20,103 nt of DNA, from NCBI GenBank assembly GCA_903772945.1, contig CAICTM010001967.1, positions 1 to 20,103 of the forward strand, in the 5' to 3' direction. Positions 19,232 to 20,103 of the stretch are shown here, piece by piece. Position numbers and translations under genes: made by a program. The number at the start of each line of letters is the position of its first letter. The stretch's first letter is position 1. Under the pieces are notes generated by a model, which was not told the origin of the DNA, made no database searches, and saw nothing but the letters and a program-made list of their open reading frames with translations. This stretch comes from Seminavis robusta (Eukaryota > Bacillariophyta > Bacillariophyceae > Naviculales > Naviculaceae).

Positions 19232-19768
19232 TTATAACAAGAACCCGTCTTCTCGCTGGAACATTTCATCGTATTGATCTTCTCCTAGGACAGAAAGCCC
19301 AATAGTATCCTTAAATCTTGCAAGCATGTCTCTCATTCGTTGTGGCATGGCAAAGTTCTTTGGATCCCAATCCAGCTTCTTCAATAAGAACAAACCACTC
19401 ATGGTTCGCACCCTTGATAACACCACGTAAGCCCAGTTTTGACAGTATCGCCATGAATGTACCAATAACCACACTGCAGTATATCCCTGTAATTTGTGTC
19501 CAGTTGTCGCAGAATTGCTGATAATCGGGAACTGCTTACCCTTCATCTTGGTGTGTACAACTTCTCCGTCATAAAACCATCTGGTACTGAAAGTGTAGTC
19601 TTGCTCCGTTACATAAAAAGTACGTGGCATAATAGTCTCCATTTCATGTTCCACAAGGATAGATTTGACTTGACCTGAGAAAAAAGCCCGAATCTTGCAG
19701 CCGTTGAAGAGAGAGGATAAAGAACAAACCTGCTGATGATTCCCTGCTGATGGATGCAGTACACATTT
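19232..19768 (-). pseudogene. PIF1-like helicase, C-terminal fragment
   Basis: The frame is open from after a TGA (19769-19771) to the TAA at 19232, 178 codons. The recognisable part is FPIISNSATTGHKLQGYT, then HSWRYCQNWAYVVLSRVRTMSGLFLLKKL: the last helicase motifs (GHKLQG and YVxLSR) of PIF1-like helicases, here of a version often seen in diatom genomes and in Helitron-like elements. The preceding segment (CKIRAFFSGQVKSILVEHE) is not convincingly helicase. A pyrimidine-rich TTTTTTCTCAG at about 19677-19686 could be an intron acceptor, so the rest of the gene may lie further upstream, even past the window edge. Walker motifs are absent from the window. Either a 5'-truncated copy or the last exon of a longer gene. 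Confidence 0.6.
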
Positions 19769-19771
19769 TCA

Positions 19772-20103
19772 TGGACGACGATGGTTAATCCCCCCCCCTT
19801 CCTTTTTCCCCCCAAGAAAATTTGGCCAATCAAGCAAGGGACTACGGTTCCTGTTAAGTAGCAAGTTCGGGTTTGTTAAAGCACTCTCTTATTCTAAGCA
19901 TGGTTGGATGGAGAATGACATGTTAGAAATCCCGTTTCGGACTCACGAAAACTTGTTGATCCTGCTTTGAATTTATATAAGGGGTGTCCTGTGATGTTTA
20001 CAGAGAACACGTATGTTCCGAATGGAGAAGCAAATGGATCTCGGCTTTTTGTGTGAAAGGTGAATGTGAGGGGTGGTTGCACCCCCATGGTTCTTCAACT
20101 CGA
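19772..20103. other. Window end, unassigned
   Basis: A plus-strand nine-C run (19790-19798) followed by C/T-rich sequence makes a simple tract. A 64-codon minus frame (19894-20088) has an in-frame TGA just before its ATG and no recognisable domain. It may be an upstream exon or intron of the PIF1-like gene; I cannot decide. Confidence 0.3.

Noticed and set aside
1..20103. CRISPR arrays, bacterial operons, tRNA or rRNA genes
   Set aside because: No regularly spaced direct repeats with spacers, no polycistronic spacing, and no recognisable tRNA or rRNA sequence; the spliced genes are eukaryotic.

Overview
The window reads as nuclear DNA of a photosynthetic stramenopile, most likely a pennate diatom. 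The signs are GT-AG introns (mostly about 80-100 nt) interrupting otherwise compact genes, a diatom-style plastid-targeting presequence (signal peptide, then Ser-Ala-Phe at the predicted cleavage site), an ER selenoprotein with SECIS elements, and Ty3/gypsy and PIF1-helicase relics of types common in diatom genomes. I cannot name the species from sequence alone.

Layout. 1-~780: 3' end of a decayed Ty3/gypsy element and its probable LTR. 880-1701 (-): a broken gene with a clear intron and several frameshifts, resembling a repeated diatom recombinase-like family; its 3' half is missing where the retroelement begins. 2580-3809 (+): choline/ethanolamine-kinase-like protein. 3975-5615 (-): three-exon ankyrin-like/coiled-coil protein. 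5616-6990: noncoding, holding a 219-bp MITE-like element with an internal 12-bp minisatellite. 6991-8783 (+): two-exon plastid-targeted DUF1415 protein. 9582-10288 (-): two-exon SelM-like selenoprotein with an in-frame TGA; its 3' side (9011-9514) holds three successive SECIS-like hairpins. 10562-12706 (+): DNA polymerase kappa. 12913-14125 (-): two-exon DUF1275 membrane protein. 14972-18549 (-): five-exon DDX24/Mak5-type RNA helicase. 19232-19768 (-): C-terminal piece of a PIF1-like helicase.

The genes do not form a pathway; this is an ordinary gene-dense eukaryotic segment flanked by transposon debris. Two gene pairs are divergent (ankyrin/DUF1415 and selenoprotein/pol kappa, the latter only 273 bp apart) and three are convergent (kinase/ankyrin, DUF1415/selenoprotein, pol kappa/DUF1275).

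The most notable item is the selenoprotein locus. A naive gene caller would miss its first exon, because the CxxU redox motif is read through TGA. The 3' region carries three related hairpins in tandem, each with an ATGA...TGA quartet and a closing basal stem. That is more than the single SECIS usual for a protein with one selenocysteine. All exon joins were worked out by eye from frame, phase and splice consensus; no transcript or database evidence was available.
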